A stretch of 21,081 nucleotides of DNA from a virus: positions 1-21,081 of IMG/VR virus record IMGVR_UViG_3300046011_003527. The stretch is one strand, 5' to 3'. Positions within the stretch are counted from its first letter, which is position 1; each line of letters opens with the position of its first letter. The notes beneath the pieces are model-generated. The model made no database searches. It was not told where the DNA came from and worked only from the letters and a program-made list of their open reading frames with translations. Below, in pieces: positions 7,279-15,701 of the stretch. Position numbers and translations under genes: made by a program.

Positions 7279-10200
7279 ATGTCAGCATTGACTAGAATTC
7301 TTAACAATCAGATCTTTAGCAAAACCATCATTGCTAGCCAAAAGATCGCAGATGGAACCATCACAGGTAGTCTATTTTCCAGTAACGTAACAGTACCAGG
7401 TGACTTCTTAATCACTGGTAACTTGTTTGTCCTAGGTTCTAGTGCTTATACTACTATTGCGTCAACTAACACCTACGTCAATGATCCCCTGATCACGCTT
7501 AACAATGGTTTTGCTGGTAGTAATACCTACGATGAAGGGTTGATATTTAACCGTGGTACATCACAAAACCGTGCGCTAATCTGGAGCGAGTTTAATCAAG
7601 AGTTCCGCTTAATCGGTACTACAGAAACTGGTACTACCTATGGTAACGTAGCAGTCAGCAACTTTGCAAATATCCATGTTGGTAATCTAATATCTGACTA
7701 CAACGCCAACGTTGGTTCTTTAACCAGCGCAGGCGGTATCAACGGTGTAAATGCAATTTTATCAGGTGACCTAGCTGTTGACGGTGGTGATATTACCACT
7801 GCACAGTCAATGGGTAATGTATTCAACGCTAATGCAACCAGTATCAGTGCATTTGGTGCTGCGACCGGCATCTTACTAGGTGCTACGAGCGGAACATTGT
7901 TAGTTAACAATCCAACTATAGTTGGTAGCCAAACAACACAAAACATATTCAACGCCAATGCCACAACTGTAAATGCATTTGGTGCAGCTACAGCGATAAC
8001 TGTTGGTGCTAACAGCGGATTTACAGCAATACAAAATGGTAACATCTGGGTGCCAAATGCAACATCAATCGATGGAGCACAAACAACAGTAGCATTATTA
8101 AACACTAACGCAACTACTATCAATGCATTTGGCGCAGCCACAACACTTAATCTAGGTGCAAGCTCAGGCATAGCAACAGTTAACAATACAACAGTTTACT
8201 TACCGACTGCTACTAATATCGCAGTGGGTGGCGCTAGCTTAACATTTGCTAATACGGTAGTAGCGACAGTTAACGCATTTGGTTCAGCAACATCAACATT
8301 CTTAGGCGCGACTGGCGGTATTGTTACTGCTAGAGATGCATTGGCAGCTACTGGTACATTCTGGGCTAATTCAAGTGCTTCTACTACAACACAAGGTACA
8401 GGCGCGGTTATAGTTCCAAATGGTGGTATTAGCGTATCAGGTGCGGCTAACATTGCTAGCACACTAACAGTTGGTGGTGCTACACAATTAAACAGCACAT
8501 TAGGTGTTGGTGGTATCACAACATTCACTAACTCAACTAATGCAACAACTATTACCGATGGTGCTGTGATAATCCAAGGTGGCGCTAGCGTTCTAAAAGA
8601 TTTGTATATTGGTGGTAATTTATATGCGGCCAACATCGTTGGTATCACAGCCAACGTCATCACAGTTGAAGATCCGTTGCTATTCTTAAAACCAAGTTAT
8701 ACATTCCCATACAACTATGACATTGGTATTTACTCATCATTCCAAGGCGCTGGATTAACCACTGCTGGGAATATTCTCCAACACACTGGTGTAGTCCGTC
8801 ATCAAGAAACTAACACTTGGACCTTTGCAAGTAATCTTGCTGAACCAGGTGGCGGCCATGTAGTATTTGATAACAACACAGTTTATGATCCAATCAAAGC
8901 TGGTAACTTAGAATTAACAGTTACAACAGACAGTACAAGTGCATCCACTGGTGCGTTAATCGTAGCTGGTGGTGCTGGTATTGGTGGTAATATATTCCAC
9001 ACAGGCACACGTTTAGACACATCAGCAAGCAACTACTTATTTGCTTCAACACCAACAACAGTTGATGCATTTAAATCTGCGACTGATATTGAAATCGGTG
9101 CTACTACTGGTACTGTTGTGATTAACAATCCAACGGTAGTTGGTAGCCAAGTAACACAGGCATTATACGATACAATAACACAAACGTTAAACTTTGCTCG
9201 TTCATCTAATGTTACTATGGGCCATACAGATGGCACAACAACTTTACAAGGTAATGCTAACGTTCGTGCAGTTACACAGTCAACATCATTTACTAATGGC
9301 GCATTAGTAGTAGCTGGTGGTCTTGGTGTTGCAAGCAATTTAAATATCAAAGGCGGTAGTTATCTAACATTAGGTAAAGACCTAGCCGGTGGCGTGGTTT
9401 ATCCAGAAGACGCAGTACAAGTCACGGCAAATGCCAATTCAGCAAGTAGAATATCAATACAAAATCTTAGCAGTGATCAATCAGCTACTACAGAATTTAT
9501 AGCGATGGCTGACAATGGATCTAATGAAGACAATTATATTACTGTTGGTATAACCAGCAGTACATATAATTCAGCAGCACTTGCTCCTATTTTACAGCCA
9601 GGCGATGGCTACACACGTTCTATTAGTAATTTAGTATTGATTGCCGGTGATGATGTTGTTATTGCAGCAAATGGAAGAAGCCAAGTTGGTGTTAGGATTA
9701 GTGCTAGCAATTCAAACGTTGGCGTACAATATTCTACAGAATCTACAACAGAAAAAACTGGCGCATTCACAGTTGTTGGTGGTGTGGGTATTGGCAAAGA
9801 TTTGTATGTAGGCAAAGGTGCTACACTTAATAGTTTAAGAAGCACTAATCCAGTCCAAGTCCTTAGTTCGACATCAGGCAATGTGGCGATATTTGCCAAC
9901 GTAGCCACAACCTTAGCACAATCAACAGAATACGTAGTTATTGGTGGCGGTAATACAGTAGTACAACCAGGTGTAACATTAAAAGTTGGCAGTATTACAA
10001 GTATGATAATACCAACTGGTCCTACAGCTGGTAGACCAAGTAGCTTGTTTGGTGGTCCAGAATATGACGTACAAGGTATGTTCCGTTACAATACAACCAT
10101 TAACAACATTGAGTTCTTTGATGGTACTAACTGGCAGTCTTCAGGTTCGACATTTACAGTTATCAGTGACAGACAGTTCAGTGGTAACGTAGCAGGCGGC

Positions 10201-10866
10201 TTTGGTAACGTTGACGGTACAAATACTAACTTTACTTTACAAAGCTCAGCAACTACTGCTTCTACAATCATAAGTATTAACGGTGTCTTGCAGTTCCCAA
10301 CACTGGCCTACTCAGTAACTGGTTCAACACTAACATTTACAGAACCACCAGCCCCAGGTGACGTCATTGATGCACGTGTATTAACAACCACAGCCACAGT
10401 CGAATCTATCGCCAGCGGTAACGGGCTAAATCAATTTATCGCTGATGATGCCGGAGCACAGATTTTTACTGGAACCGATGCAACAACATTACGTGTAGAA
10501 ATTAATCCAGTTGGTGATATTGATATCAAAACTGGTAGCAAACTAACCTACGATCAAACTGCGGTTAATATTGCGGCTAATGCTACTCCATATGTGATCG
10601 CTACATTCTCGCAATCAACATATACCAGTGCAAAATATCAAATACAAGTCAGAAAAGATAGCACAAACTTCCAATCTATGGAAGCTCTGGTACTAACAGA
10701 CAAAGCAGGTAATGCTTATGTAACAACCTACGGTGTAGTTAACAATGGTACAGAAATGGGCACACTATCAGCTAACGTATTATCTGGTAACGTTAACCTA
10801 TGGTTTACTAGCGTAACTAACATGACCAATGCTAATATTAAAGCATTTGGTACTTACATTATCTAA
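7279..10866 (+). CDS. Very long tail-fibre-like structural protein with internal repeats (1195 aa)
   Basis: A modular fibre protein. Residues 1-150 include a shaft module (GDFLITGNLF..., NDPLITLNNG, NRALIWSEFNQEFRLIG). Residues about 180-360 hold four ~45-residue repeats with the core (I/V)(S/N)AFG(A/S)AT, and a decayed fifth lies near 593-601. A motif of the type GA(L/F)(I/V)V.GG.GIG recurs near 375, 427, 557, 673 and 829, probably marking shaft segments. Residues 932-953 give the FRYNTT...IEFFDGTNW pattern, and 985-1036 the ING-V-LQ module shared with the 898-aa fibre. The C-terminal ~125 residues (ATFSQSTYTSAKYQIQV onward) look globular and resemble a C-terminal domain of T4-like cyanophage structural proteins. 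Expressed late from 7182. Confidence 0.8.
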   Translation: MSALTRILNNQIFSKTIIASQKIADGTITGSLFSSNVTVPGDFLITGNLFVLGSSAYTTIASTNTYVNDPLITLNNGFAGSNTYDEGLIFNRGTSQNRALIWSEFNQEFRLIGTTETGTTYGNVAVSNFANIHVGNLISDYNANVGSLTSAGGINGVNAILSGDLAVDGGDITTAQSMGNVFNANATSISAFGAATGILLGATSGTLLVNNPTIVGSQTTQNIFNANATTVNAFGAATAITVGANSGFTAIQNGNIWVPNATSIDGAQTTVALLNTNATTINAFGAATTLNLGASSGIATVNNTTVYLPTATNIAVGGASLTFANTVVATVNAFGSATSTFLGATGGIVTARDALAATGTFWANSSASTTTQGTGAVIVPNGGISVSGAANIASTLTVGGATQLNSTLGVGGITTFTNSTNATTITDGAVIIQGGASVLKDLYIGGNLYAANIVGITANVITVEDPLLFLKPSYTFPYNYDIGIYSSFQGAGLTTAGNILQHTGVVRHQETNTWTFASNLAEPGGGHVVFDNNTVYDPIKAGNLELTVTTDSTSASTGALIVAGGAGIGGNIFHTGTRLDTSASNYLFASTPTTVDAFKSATDIEIGATTGTVVINNPTVVGSQVTQALYDTITQTLNFARSSNVTMGHTDGTTTLQGNANVRAVTQSTSFTNGALVVAGGLGVASNLNIKGGSYLTLGKDLAGGVVYPEDAVQVTANANSASRISIQNLSSDQSATTEFIAMADNGSNEDNYITVGITSSTYNSAALAPILQPGDGYTRSISNLVLIAGDDVVIAANGRSQVGVRISASNSNVGVQYSTESTTEKTGAFTVVGGVGIGKDLYVGKGATLNSLRSTNPVQVLSSTSGNVAIFANVATTLAQSTEYVVIGGGNTVVQPGVTLKVGSITSMIIPTGPTAGRPSSLFGGPEYDVQGMFRYNTTINNIEFFDGTNWQSSGSTFTVISDRQFSGNVAGGFGNVDGTNTNFTLQSSATTASTIISINGVLQFPTLAYSVTGSTLTFTEPPAPGDVIDARVLTTTATVESIASGNGLNQFIADDAGAQIFTGTDATTLRVEINPVGDIDIKTGSKLTYDQTAVNIAANATPYVIATFSQSTYTSAKYQIQVRKDSTNFQSMEALVLTDKAGNAYVTTYGVVNNGTEMGTLSANVLSGNVNLWFTSVTNMTNANIKAFGTYII
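7816..8358 (+). repeat. Tandem ~45-codon repeats in the 1195-aa fibre (4 copies)
   Basis: Four successive units each carry a core of the form (A/T)NAFG(A/S)AT followed by a glycine-rich LGA-type turn. They are diverged in DNA, so they are old repeats under protein-level constraint. A degenerate fifth unit follows at about 9040-9160, including a second NPT(I/V)VGSQ.TQ. Confidence 0.75.
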
Positions 10867-10876
10867 TAGGTAAAAT

Positions 10877-11617
10877 ATGCTCCAACTAGCTAGGAAATAT
10901 AGAAGAAATTACACAGGCGAAGATATTATTGTTGAGCGCAAGCATGAAGGGCAGAAATGGTGGGACGTTACTGAAACTATCCCCAACATGGTCACTAATA
11001 ACCAAATATCAAATCGAGCTGTGGTTATTGGTAACGGCCCCGGCCGTTTACCGTTTAATCTTAACAATCTAAAAACCCCACAAGGTCTATTAGGTGCTAC
11101 AACTGTACAGACCTACGGTTGCAATGCTTTATATAGAGATTTTACTCCTGACTTTCTGGTAGCCACAGGCAACAGCGGTATCATACCTGAAATTGCCGAT
11201 AGTGCTTATGTAAATAATAATATTGTTTATACTAATGCAATTCATTTGCTAGAGCATCCTAGTAAGTTTTATTTAATCCCTCATGATCCTTATGCAGATG
11301 CGGGCACAGTAGCGGCTTATATCGCTGCATTCGATGGCCATACGAGGATTTACCTAATAGGATTCGATGGCTACGATTTAGAAGGGCATAACAGTAATAT
11401 CTATGCAGATACCAATGGCTATGACCCAAAATGGTCTGTTGAAATCAATGGCGATAAATTTATCAACAATAGAGCACAGCTATTTAACACATATACTGAT
11501 GTTGATTTTGTGTGGGTTACTCAACATGGTAAAAGTACAGTACCAGAAAAATTAAAATGGTGCAATAATCATAGACAAATTAGTTTTCGTGATTTAGTCT
11601 TAGAGTGTGATCTATAA
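10877..11617 (+). CDS. Rossmann-type protein resembling MptE/DUF115 or GT42-like enzymes (246 aa)
   Basis: The motif VVIGNGPG (residues 49-56) begins a nucleotide-binding-type beta-loop-helix, followed by YGCNALYRDFTPDFLVA (80-96), ADAGTVAAYIAA (141-151) and RIYLIGFDGYD (157-167). This order (GNGP, CN.(L/F)Y, a small-residue helix, then IYL.G.D) is seen in MptE-like/DUF115 proteins and also recalls Campylobacter GT42 sialyltransferases. Which activity applies cannot be told from sequence alone. It lies ten bases after the giant fibre gene in the same orientation and so is probably made late. A sugar-transfer or surface-modifying role on fibres is possible but inferred. Its last six bases overlap the convergent Nudix gene. 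GGTAAAAT precedes the ATG. Confidence 0.55.
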   Translation: MLQLARKYRRNYTGEDIIVERKHEGQKWWDVTETIPNMVTNNQISNRAVVIGNGPGRLPFNLNNLKTPQGLLGATTVQTYGCNALYRDFTPDFLVATGNSGIIPEIADSAYVNNNIVYTNAIHLLEHPSKFYLIPHDPYADAGTVAAYIAAFDGHTRIYLIGFDGYDLEGHNSNIYADTNGYDPKWSVEINGDKFINNRAQLFNTYTDVDFVWVTQHGKSTVPEKLKWCNNHRQISFRDLVLECDL

Positions 11618-12040
11618 AACTGTTTCTAAAGTCTTAATTTTTTCCATAACAGCAGTAAAATTAATAGTGCGCCAAACTCCGGGATGTAGGGGTTTTGGAT
11701 GATCTTCTAGGCTCACCCATGAGTATCCACGGTGTTCATAGTTCAATATGGGAACGAATTCTTCTTCTACAGGTATGAGAAAAGTATGATAGGCAAAATA
11801 TCCGTTATCGCTGGTAAATTTTTCTATAGGAATGACTTTGACATCCTGGAATTCATACCCAAGTTCTTCTTTTAATTCACGGGTCAAAGAATCAAGTATC
11901 TGTTCATTGGCATCGATCTTGCCACCAGCTAATCCCCAGGTGCCTGCATACTTGGTGCTGTTGCGCAGTAGGAATAGATAACGGTGAGTTGATATTGAGT
12001 AGATGAAAGTGCCTACACCTTCTATATGACTAGGGTCCAT
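11612..12040 (-). CDS. Nudix hydrolase (142 aa)
   Basis: A complete Nudix box is present at residues 40-62: G, five residues, E46, seven residues, R54-E55, then E58-E59 and G61-Y62, which is GX5EX7REUXEEXGU with an aromatic last position. These glutamates bind the metal that hydrolyses a nucleoside diphosphate linked to X. Upstream GTWGLAGG and downstream YSWVSLED are also typical. The frame could start at 12094, but the ATG at 12040 is preferred: the fold begins just after it, an AGGA precedes it, and it shortens the overlap with gp15 to 19 bases. It is last in the minus-strand gp14-gp15 unit and so probably co-transcribed late. The substrate (oxidised nucleotide, NADH, ADP-ribose or capped RNA) is unknown. 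Confidence 0.9.
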   Translation of the reverse strand: MDPSHIEGVGTFIYSISTHRYLFLLRNSTKYAGTWGLAGGKIDANEQILDSLTRELKEELGYEFQDVKVIPIEKFTSDNGYFAYHTFLIPVEEEFVPILNYEHRGYSWVSLEDHPKPLHPGVWRTINFTAVMEKIKTLETVL

Positions 12041-13434
12041 AGTCCTGCTTTGTATTCGCCCTCGTAGCTTTTTACCCATTGAGATTGATTCCACTTGTAT
12101 TGAGTTCCAGTATTGAGATTACTTACATATTGTAGTGTCGTATCAGTACGGCTGTCAAATGATATGTCCCAATGAATCCCATTGTACTGTATGATATCAT
12201 TGGCATGTGCTACCAATTGTTGTCCATCGCTACCAGTCCAAATTGGAGCACCGTATCCAGGAGCATTGTCGAAACTTCCGATATCATCCAAGATCAGATA
12301 ACGTGTGCCGTTAACTGCTGATTGAGCTAATGATACAGCGGAATCTTTGCGAGGATCAACGATGGCATCGATCGGTGATAAGGTATTAGAGGGTTTGGTA
12401 TCTATGTCAACATTAAAAATCAATAGGCTGTCATCAGTTGGATGATAGCTGACCGTGCCAATGACTTCATTAAGGCCATCTTCCTGTAGCAGCCGGACCT
12501 GGCTGACGCCATTCTGCAGCTCACCATAGACACTAATTAAACTACGCCATATGTCCTTAGTGCCGACTTTGGTTGGAGTTTCTAATGTTGGTGGATCTCT
12601 TGGGTCAGCAATCTCACTGATCTTGAGCAAGGTCAGCTGATTACCGATCAGCAATACTCCATACATCAGCGGAGTGAAATACTGTCGACGACCTAGTAGA
12701 TTATCTTCACTCATAGCATCGGCACTGAGATTGCCATCGCTATCGTGTATGTTGGCGATGATCTTCTGTATGACTCCCAGCTTTTTGATCTTAGCTGGTG
12801 GACTGATCCACACAGGCAATTTAAATGTCAAGGTAGCCACATCGATGGGATTTTCAGTACCAATTGGCACAGTACGGCTGGTCCACGTTGGACTTTCGAG
12901 ATAGACCACACTTAGGCTGGTCCAGTCGATATAATTGTCGGTTGATTGTATTTCCAATGCTGGATTAAATAGCACCATCAGTTGTTCTAGTAGCTGTAGT
13001 TTTTGTTTGGTATTTGATGTCCAGATATCCAATTTTAGATCTATGGTATAGGGCACAGGCATAAGGCGTTCGATGCTGAAGGCATTACCTTGACGATTCT
13101 CGTACTCCATGGTGTCTTCATTGTAATAGCGTTCTCTGATCTGCATCTTGCCAATAAAAGCTGGATCCTGTACGCGATCGCGATCATAGGTAATGTTGTT
13201 GATCCAAGCAGCCATGGCCGGCACCGTGGGTAACATATTACCAGCGGTATTTTGGCTGAGTATGGCCTGCACCTGGCGACTGCTGTCACCATAGTAAACA
13301 GGCACACGCTGTAAGGTAGTATTACCTTCTCGATCCTGTCCAAACTCTACTTGGAATCCTGATACCATGCGTATGAACTGTGCTAGGAAACGCTCTATTT
13401 GAGCATCATAAAAAAATTGCTGATTAGCTGCCAT
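12022..13434 (-). CDS. 15: gp15-like tail sheath stabiliser / tail completion protein (470 aa)
   Basis: In T4, gp15 caps the contractile tail and joins it to the neck. Residues 1-213 follow the T4 gp15 pattern: FFYDAQIERFLAQFIRMVSGFQV, RVPVYYGD (43-50), LPTVPAMAAWINNITYDRDR (68-87), PVPYTIDLKLDIWTSN with LEQLMVLFNPALEIQ (126-163), and VATLTFKLPVWISPP (199-213). T4 gp15 is about 272 residues. Here an extra C-terminal region of about 200 residues is present, with short strands such as RYLILDDIG and IIQYNGIHWDISFD resembling small modules of the window's other structural proteins. It lies two bases after gp14 on the minus strand and overlaps the Nudix start. Confidence 0.85.
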   Translation of the reverse strand: MAANQQFFYDAQIERFLAQFIRMVSGFQVEFGQDREGNTTLQRVPVYYGDSSRQVQAILSQNTAGNMLPTVPAMAAWINNITYDRDRVQDPAFIGKMQIRERYYNEDTMEYENRQGNAFSIERLMPVPYTIDLKLDIWTSNTKQKLQLLEQLMVLFNPALEIQSTDNYIDWTSLSVVYLESPTWTSRTVPIGTENPIDVATLTFKLPVWISPPAKIKKLGVIQKIIANIHDSDGNLSADAMSEDNLLGRRQYFTPLMYGVLLIGNQLTLLKISEIADPRDPPTLETPTKVGTKDIWRSLISVYGELQNGVSQVRLLQEDGLNEVIGTVSYHPTDDSLLIFNVDIDTKPSNTLSPIDAIVDPRKDSAVSLAQSAVNGTRYLILDDIGSFDNAPGYGAPIWTGSDGQQLVAHANDIIQYNGIHWDISFDSRTDTTLQYVSNLNTGTQYKWNQSQWVKSYEGEYKAGLWTLVI

Positions 13435-13436
13435 CG

Positions 13437-15095
13437 TTAATTATCCGCTGAAGGACGCAGAGCTTGGCTCAAGCTCTGGCGTTCATTGATTACATTTCTG
13501 TAAATTGTATATTCTAATACACTGCCAATTGGCAATGGGCTCGCATCTGCTATGGTAGCACTTGATACTACACCAGTTAAGTTACCAGCTAGGGTATAAC
13601 TCGCACTTGATGCATTGGCTGCAGTCACGATGTAACTGCCATTGAAGGCAGTACTACCAGTTACACCTGCTATCAAGATATCTTGACCTACTACGAACGG
13701 TGTCGTTGGTTGGCTAGCGAATCGTACGGTAGCATTACCACCTGTGGCCGTAGCAGATGTTATCCTTAGTTTTCTTGGATACAGTGGACCAGTGATAGTA
13801 ACAGCTATATTACCACTGCTGTTAGATATGGTATTAGTGATAGGTAATCCGTCTAGACGAGTTCTGGCACCATACTTGTTATTATATGCGACTTTGGTAA
13901 CCACTGTCTTGGTAGAAAGTGTAAATGATAAGGTTGCGGCATTGGCCGGTGGAACGTATGAACTTGAAATACGTATAGCGTCCCAGGCGGCACTATTACT
14001 CATAAACTGGTTAGTATCATTAATGAATCCACTTAGTTGCGTTTGATTTTCTGTGCCTGGTGTTAGGTTAGTTCTCACAGCATCCTCTACTTTGACCCAA
14101 CGACGTCCATCATATCGGAACAGTCTATTAGGAATATAATCTAAACGTAGGAAGTAATCGCCTTGACCAGGAGTCACAGGGAATGCGATACCTGCAGCCA
14201 CTGTGGCACCGTTTGGTGGTAGTGCATCACCTGTTAGATATCCTTCAACTTTAACCGCACTGGTTAATGTTTGTGCGCTGGCATCAGCAATGTTTGAGCT
14301 AGCATCTGGATTCATGTCACTAGCGTCAAGAGCGCCAGGATCTACCGGATAGCCATGTTCATTTAATACTTCAGTATAGATAGTGGTAGTATCATATCCG
14401 CTCTTAGGTACATCTTGTTCTGCACGTGTAACAATAGCATCGTTGATTTCAATATATTTGTTGTAAGTACTGATAACTTCGCCGAGCGTATTATCGCTGT
14501 CACCACTGTCTGTGGCTGGTAAATTATCAAGTATGTCCTTGTATTCTTGGCTGTCTACCAACGGTTGTAGTTTAACACGCCATAGATGTGGCCACCAAGT
14601 CTGTGCGAATCCTTCCGCAGCACGGCTAGCATCATTAACCACATAGAACCGTTTGAGTGCAGCGCCGATACCTTCATCCAACGGATAGTAGTCTATTAGA
14701 TTTGGTAGTTCTAGTACATCACCTACCATGAGTTTGCGACCTATAATGTCGATCATGTCATCATAGTGGAATACAGCAAACATGGTATCACCAGTTAGGA
14801 ACAAGCCAAACTGTGTTAGATCGAAGTCATTGTCATTGATGCGATAGATAGTGCGGATAGTATAAACGCTGGTATCATATTTGCGATCACGATTTTCGAG
14901 GAATAACAAATCCTGTATGCCCATGATTCCAGTGGCACCCGTTTCTGTGGCGCTGGCATTGGTCTGTGCCAATGGACCTAAATATTTGTGGACGTAAACA
15001 TCAACACCACCCACGGTGAACATTTCACTCATTGTCTTGTTGATGAATTTATCGTCATTACCTTTGGTGGGCTTGTAAAGTGATAATCTTGGCAT
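13437..15095 (-). CDS. 14: gp14-like neck protein (552 aa)
   Basis: The first ~180 residues carry the gp14 signature: an MPRLSLYKP start, a long strand region, FGLFLTGDTMFAVFHYDDM (96-114), then GDVLELPNL (125-133), and FYVVNDASRAAEGFAQTWWP...WRVKLQPL (150-179). T4 gp14 is about 256 residues, so this version has some 300 extra. The extra part includes YFLRLDYIPNRLFRYDGRRWV (314-334) and, at about 445-518, a beta module with FNGSYIVTAAN that is also present inside gp13. gp14 and gp13 form the collar between portal and tail. The gene is first in a minus-strand unit read from 15116, with AGGATTAGGTA directly before its ATG. Confidence 0.8.
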   Translation of the reverse strand: MPRLSLYKPTKGNDDKFINKTMSEMFTVGGVDVYVHKYLGPLAQTNASATETGATGIMGIQDLLFLENRDRKYDTSVYTIRTIYRINDNDFDLTQFGLFLTGDTMFAVFHYDDMIDIIGRKLMVGDVLELPNLIDYYPLDEGIGAALKRFYVVNDASRAAEGFAQTWWPHLWRVKLQPLVDSQEYKDILDNLPATDSGDSDNTLGEVISTYNKYIEINDAIVTRAEQDVPKSGYDTTTIYTEVLNEHGYPVDPGALDASDMNPDASSNIADASAQTLTSAVKVEGYLTGDALPPNGATVAAGIAFPVTPGQGDYFLRLDYIPNRLFRYDGRRWVKVEDAVRTNLTPGTENQTQLSGFINDTNQFMSNSAAWDAIRISSSYVPPANAATLSFTLSTKTVVTKVAYNNKYGARTRLDGLPITNTISNSSGNIAVTITGPLYPRKLRITSATATGGNATVRFASQPTTPFVVGQDILIAGVTGSTAFNGSYIVTAANASSASYTLAGNLTGVVSSATIADASPLPIGSVLEYTIYRNVINERQSLSQALRPSADN

Positions 15096-15115
15096 TACCT
15101 AATCCTATTATCTAG

Positions 15116-15123
15116 TATTTATC
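15116..15123 (-). promoter_or_regulatory. T4-type late promoter (GATAAATA), minus strand, for gp14-gp15-Nudix
   Basis: Read on the minus strand as CGATAAATACTAG, one mismatch from TATAAATA. Initiation is expected near 15110, giving a leader of about 15 bases that carries the gp14 ribosome-binding site. It lies only four bases from the -35 box of the divergent plus-strand promoter. Confidence 0.7.
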
Positions 15124-15127
15124 GACA

Positions 15128-15156
15128 TTGACAAGCTAGCCAAAATGTGTTATACT
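15128..15156 (+). promoter_or_regulatory. Sigma-70-type early promoter (TTGACA-17-TATACT)
   Basis: A perfect -35 box at 15128-15133, a 17-base spacer and a -10 box with one mismatch at 15151-15156. Initiation is predicted at 15162-15164, the very start of the next gene. Probably read by unmodified host polymerase early in infection. Confidence 0.8.
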
Positions 15157-15161
15157 GTATT

Positions 15162-15428
15162 ATGGCTGAAATTACTCAGAGTTTAGATTGGGCAGAAGTG
15201 CAGATAGCACTAGAAGCACCTGCACATAAGATGAAACGCTACACTGGCGATATGCTGAAAATGAGCAGTGCTATAGGACATATGGTTAAAAAGCTGTCAG
15301 AAGAAGAAATCAACTGCCGCAGGCAAGGGCGCCAGACCCAACGACACAAGGAATTGCTAGGACAAATCAACCAAGAAATAGCCAATTATGAGCAATATTT
15401 GACTTTTGGTGTGCTATTAAATGGTTGA
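15162..15428 (+). CDS. Unknown small helical protein (88 aa), probably early
   Basis: I do not recognise it. It is charged and probably all-helical: a first helix (DWAEVQIALEAP), a Met-rich middle (MKRYTGDMLKMSSAIGHMVKKL) and a long C-terminal helix (EEEINCRRQGRQTQRHKELLGQINQEIANYEQYL) with coiled-coil character. An upstream in-frame ATG at 15147 lies within the promoter, so ATG 15162 is preferred. The promoter would start transcription almost on this ATG and no Shine-Dalgarno is present, so the mRNA may be leaderless. First gene of the early block. Its stop codon overlaps the -35 box of the next promoter. Confidence 0.65.
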   Translation: MAEITQSLDWAEVQIALEAPAHKMKRYTGDMLKMSSAIGHMVKKLSEEEINCRRQGRQTQRHKELLGQINQEIANYEQYLTFGVLLNG

Positions 15429-15453
15429 CAAATCTACCAAAAGATAGTATAAT
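15425..15453 (+). promoter_or_regulatory. Consensus sigma-70-type promoter (TTGACA-17-TATAAT)
   Basis: Both hexamers are perfect and the spacer is the optimal 17 bases. Initiation is expected near 15460, just before AAAGGAG (15463-15469) and the ATG at 15477. Confidence 0.9.
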
Positions 15454-15476
15454 ACACATAATAAAGGAGTGACTAA

Positions 15477-15701
15477 ATGCATGATTTTATTAGAAAACTA
15501 TGGGATAGCAAGGCCACAATAGCTGTTATATTGTGGATAGCTGTATTTGCTTGGGCATATAATTTAGATTGGGTTAAAAAACCAATTGTCCAACATAAGC
15601 CCGTGAGAAAGACCATAGAAGAAATCATGGCTACTCCGGTGGACACTGTCCAACAAGCCCCCTGGGACAACGATTTTAAATCAGCAGTGGAGCCTATCTA
15701 A
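15477..15701 (+). CDS. Single-pass membrane miniprotein (74 aa), probably early
   Basis: One hydrophobic segment at about residues 13-28 (ATIAVILWIAVFAWAY) is flanked by basic residues (K7, K12 before; K35, K36 after), followed by a soluble tail ending WDNDFKSAVEPI. No family recognised. It sits directly downstream of the strongest promoter in the window with an excellent AAAGGAG site, so high early expression is likely. A small inner-membrane protein made early could affect host physiology or exclude other phages, but nothing in the sequence shows which. Its TAA overlaps the next ATG (TAATG). Confidence 0.7.
   Translation: MHDFIRKLWDSKATIAVILWIAVFAWAYNLDWVKKPIVQHKPVRKTIEEIMATPVDTVQQAPWDNDFKSAVEPI

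Noticed and set aside
7698-8663. Minus-strand open frames of 162 and 155 codons opposite the long fibre gene
   Set aside because: They are Ala/Val/Pro-rich antisense shadows of a repetitive fibre gene, with no ribosome-binding sites and no recognisable fold.
12041-12094. Longer Nudix protein starting at 12094
   Set aside because: It would overlap gp15 by 73 bases and add residues before the fold; ATG 12040 has an AGGA and a sensible position.
13744-14046. Plus-strand 100-codon frame opposite gp14
   Set aside because: No promoter or ribosome-binding site; gp14 in the opposite strand is well supported.
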